Of a stretch of DNA of 45,453 bases, positions 43,091-45,453 are shown piece after piece; the first letter of the stretch is position 1; each line of letters begins with the position of its first letter. The notes beneath the pieces were generated by a model. That model worked only from the letters and a program-made list of their open reading frames with translations. It was not told where the DNA came from and did not search any database. Source of the DNA: Oceanicola sp. S124 (GTDB lineage Bacteria; Pseudomonadota; Alphaproteobacteria; Rhodobacterales; Rhodobacteraceae); the NCBI RefSeq assembly GCF_000220565.1, contig NZ_AFPM01000208.1:1-45453 (forward strand). The letters run 5' to 3'. A program made the translations under genes and the position numbers.

Positions 43091-44275
43091 TCAGCGGGTC
43101 ACCATCAGCTTTTCCAACCCGTGGAAATGGAAGAGATCCGCATACTTGGGCGTCTCGGCCAGGGCCAGCTCAGGGCAGCGCGTGAACAGGATCGGCAGGG
43201 CAACCTGCAGCTCCAGCCGCGCCAACGGCGCGCCGATGCAGAAGTGGGCACCTGCGCCGAAGGCCGCGTTGGTGCGGATCGGGCGCGCCGGATCGAAAGT
43301 CTCTGGGTCCTCCCAGACCTCGGGATCGCGGTTGGCCGCACCGAGCAGCAGGGCGATCCTGTCTCCGCGCGCGAAGGGGCGGCCCGCGACCTCGCAGGGC
43401 TCATGGGCGTAGCGGGTGAACATGTGCAGCGGCGGGTCATACCGCAGGATCTCCTCGACCGTGCCGTCGATGCGGTCGGGCGTGACCCAGGCCGGGGCCT
43501 CGCCGTGCTCAAGAAGCGCGACGACACCGTTACCCATGGTGTGCACCGTTGCCTCGTGGCCAGCGTTCAGCAGCAGGATGCAGGTGGTCACCAGCTCTTC
43601 GGTCGACAGCCTGGTGCCCTCTTCCTCGGCGGCCAGCAGCTCCGAGATCAGGTCGTCGGCGGGGCTCTTGCGGCGTTCCTCGGCGTAGGAACGGATGTAG
43701 GCGGCGAAATCGGCGGCGGCCTGAGCAGCGGCCTCTTCCATCGCGCGGTCGCGGCGGGCCTGGTACATGCCGACCATGGCGTTGGACCAGATCAGCAGCT
43801 GCGGGCCCATCTCCTCGGGCACGCCAAGCAGGCGGCAAATCACGATCACCGGGATCTGCGTCGCATAGGCGGGCAGCAGGTCGAAGTCGCCCTCGGCGGG
43901 GAAGGCGTCGATCAACTGGTGGCAGACGGCCTCGATCTCGGGGCCGAGGGCCTTGATGCGGCGCGAGGTGAAGGCGCGCAGCACGAGGCCGCGCAGCCGG
44001 CGGTGCACATCGCCGTCCAGTTCCAGCATCGAGTGGTCCTCGATGTCGTAGAAGGGGCGTTGGTGGGCCGGGATCTCGGGCGCCAGCTCGGGCGGGCACT
44101 GGCGACCGAAGCGGCGGTCGCGCAGAAGGGCATTCACCAGTTCGTAGGTGAAGGCACAGGGCATGTCGTAGTCGAGCCAGTCGTGCAGGGCGCCCTCTGC
44201 GCGGGCTGCCGCGTAGAAGGGGTAGGGGTTCTGGACGAAGGCGGGATCGGTGGGGGATTGCGTCAGCTTGGCCAT
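43091..44275 (-). CDS. Cytochrome P450
   Basis: A soluble bacterial P450 of 394 residues. It has the oxygen-binding I-helix LLNAGHEATVHTMG, the ExxR pair in EEILRYDPPLHMFTR and the heme loop FGAGAHFCIGAPLARLEL with the axial Cys346. The family is monooxygenase-type, but the substrate is unknown. No ferredoxin or reductase gene is beside it; the fpr gene 6 kb away could supply electrons. Start 44275 gives MAKLTQSPTDP; the open frame to 44785 is a shadow of the kinase gene. It is divergent from the sensor kinase with 68 bases between them. Confidence 0.95.
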   Translation of the reverse strand: MAKLTQSPTDPAFVQNPYPFYAAARAEGALHDWLDYDMPCAFTYELVNALLRDRRFGRQCPPELAPEIPAHQRPFYDIEDHSMLELDGDVHRRLRGLVLRAFTSRRIKALGPEIEAVCHQLIDAFPAEGDFDLLPAYATQIPVIVICRLLGVPEEMGPQLLIWSNAMVGMYQARRDRAMEEAAAQAAADFAAYIRSYAEERRKSPADDLISELLAAEEEGTRLSTEELVTTCILLLNAGHEATVHTMGNGVVALLEHGEAPAWVTPDRIDGTVEEILRYDPPLHMFTRYAHEPCEVAGRPFARGDRIALLLGAANRDPEVWEDPETFDPARPIRTNAAFGAGAHFCIGAPLARLELQVALPILFTRCPELALAETPKYADLFHFHGLEKLMVTR

Positions 44276-44343
44276 GCCCTCTATTGGCTTGGGGAGGGGC
44301 GCAAGACAAGAGCCTGCGTGAGCGGGCCCGGAGAGGGAACGCG

Positions 44344-45453
44344 ATGTCACGTCTGGTGGCGATCCTGGCGATACTGGCGACCCTGGTGGGGGCGCTTTCG
44401 GTGGCGGTCTTCCAGGCAGGCTACCGGCAGTCGCTGAACGCCCTGGCGCAGCGCGGCGAGTCGGACCTGTCGCTGGCCGCCGACCGGCTGACCGGGCAGC
44501 TGCAGCGCTACCAGGACCTGGCCGTCCTGCTGATCGAACATCCCTCGCTGGGCGCGGCACGCTACGACGCTTCGGGGCGGGGCGAGGCCGAGGCGCTTCT
44601 GCTCTGGGCCATCGACCGGACGGGAGTGCTGAACATGGCCTACCTGGCGCCGGGGGGACGGCTTCTGGCCAGTGCCCGGCCCATCGAGGGAGACTTGCCG
44701 GCCTTCGCGCTGGAGGCCATCGAGCGGGCGCGGCACGGGGCGCTCGGCACCGGCCACGGGCTGATCGGCGCCGAGGGCGCGGCACCGCAACGCGCCTATG
44801 TCTTCGCCGCCCCGCGCTTTCGCGAGAGTGGCGATGTCGAGGGCATCCTGCTGGTCAGCGTCAATGTCGACCGGCTTGAGCAGGAGTGGCGCGGCGACCG
44901 TCCTGCGGTCTTCTTCACCGACCGCGCCGGCGAGGTCTATATATCGAACCGCTCCGAGCTGCTCGGATGGCGCTGGCAGGCTAATCGTCTGCGCCCGGCC
45001 GAGGGCGAGGCGGCGCTGTCGCGGCGCCAGCTGGCGGGCTTCGACCTCTGGCGCATCGACTGGGGGCCCTACCTGCCGCGCCGGGCTTTGCACCTGTCCC
45101 GCGACCTGCCGCAGGTCGGGCTGACCGCCGAGGCGCTGATCGACCTGGCGCCGGGACGGCGCATCGCGCTGCTGCAGGCCGCGGTGGTCGGGCTGGTGCT
45201 GCTGACGCTGGGCTCGGTGCTGGTCTTCCTCTGGGCGCGGCGGCAGGCGCTGGCCGAGGTCAATGCGCGGCTGGAACAACGCGTCGAGGAGCGCACCGCC
45301 GAGCTGAAGCGGGCCCAGGACGAGCTGGTGCAGGCGGGCAAGCTCTCGGCGCTCGGGCAGATGTCGGCGGGGCTCAGCCACGAGCTGAACCAGCCGCTGA
45401 TGGCGATCCGCCAGTTCGCCGAGAACGGGGCGCTGTTTCTCGAGAAGGACAAG
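44344..45453 (+). CDS. DctB-like sensor histidine kinase, N-terminal part
   Basis: The gene runs off the right edge; 370 residues are visible. It has an N-terminal membrane helix (SRLVAILAILATLVGALSVAVF, about 2-23), a periplasmic double-PAS-like sensor region (about 25-275, with LNMAYLAPGGRLLASARP and ILLVSVNVDRLE), a second helix (about 280-300), a coiled-coil linker (ERTAELKRAQDEL) and the start of the kinase core with the phospho-acceptor His346 in SHELNQPLMAIRQFAENG. This layout is that of DctB, the C4-dicarboxylate sensor. ATG 44344 follows GGAGAGGG. The partner regulator lies outside the window. Confidence 0.85.
   Translation, partial: MSRLVAILAILATLVGALSVAVFQAGYRQSLNALAQRGESDLSLAADRLTGQLQRYQDLAVLLIEHPSLGAARYDASGRGEAEALLLWAIDRTGVLNMAYLAPGGRLLASARPIEGDLPAFALEAIERARHGALGTGHGLIGAEGAAPQRAYVFAAPRFRESGDVEGILLVSVNVDRLEQEWRGDRPAVFFTDRAGEVYISNRSELLGWRWQANRLRPAEGEAALSRRQLAGFDLWRIDWGPYLPRRALHLSRDLPQVGLTAEALIDLAPGRRIALLQAAVVGLVLLTLGSVLVFLWARRQALAEVNARLEQRVEERTAELKRAQDELVQAGKLSALGQMSAGLSHELNQPLMAIRQFAENGALFLEKDK

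Overview
The window reads as chromosomal DNA from a GC-rich alphaproteobacterium of the Rhodobacterales (Rhodobacter/Paracoccus/Roseobacter type). The evidence is the DUF2849-DUF934-ferredoxin reductase sulfite reduction operon, the close match of the ferredoxin reductase to the Rhodobacter capsulatus Fpr that I remember, the alr-mlaE-mlaF-radA-cvpA-purF gene order, and dispersed AGTATTT palindromes. No transposase, integrase, phage gene, CRISPR array, tRNA or rRNA was seen.

Layout. 1-6.4 kb: end of tatB, tatC, a DUF815 ATPase, then on the minus strand dgt, a LysM/M23 lipoprotein, pcm and surE. 6.9-9.0 kb: small accessory genes (an SDR with an altered active site, a GspC/PilP-like mini protein, DUF2199, a CxxC/HxxxH mini protein) and a 29-nt-arm inverted repeat. 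9.1-15.5 kb (minus): purF, cvpA, radA, mlaF, mlaE, alr. 15.8-18.6 kb: a peroxiredoxin, pepT and a DUF1194 VWA protein, apparently placed between alr and dnaB. 19-22.7 kb (minus): dnaB, pyrE, pyrC. dnaB has a structured leader and a run of DnaA boxes.

22.8-29.0 kb (minus): a tightly overlapping cluster of two stand-alone GT2-type glycosyltransferases, a sulfotransferase, a 795-residue protein joining a degenerate sulfotransferase-like half to a GT2 half, and an alpha/beta-hydrolase-like protein lacking its nucleophile. This is the best candidate for an uncharacterised system, probably a modified cell-surface glycan. 29.2-36.0 kb (plus): a molybdenum-hydroxylase maturation set (MoxR/CoxD, CoxE, XdhC, a MoCF-domain protein, a CoxS-type 2Fe-2S subunit) interrupted by a large acidic OmpA protein. 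The catalytic CoxL and CoxM genes are not adjacent.

36.5-37.1 kb: infC, apparently starting at an ATA codon. 37.3-42.3 kb (minus): a complete-looking sulfate/sulfite reduction operon (cysG-like, DUF2849, cysI, cysH of the APS reductase type, DUF934, fpr) with a divergent Lrp/AsnC regulator and a palindrome between them. 43.1-45.5 kb: a cytochrome P450 and the start of a DctB-like histidine kinase that runs off the window.

A composite dispersed repeat occurs four times (three full copies, one half). It has a long palindrome flanked by AGTATTT, then a CTCCG/CGGAG hairpin, then a GGGGC/GCCCC hairpin. The variable part of the palindrome differs between copies but stays complementary within each copy.
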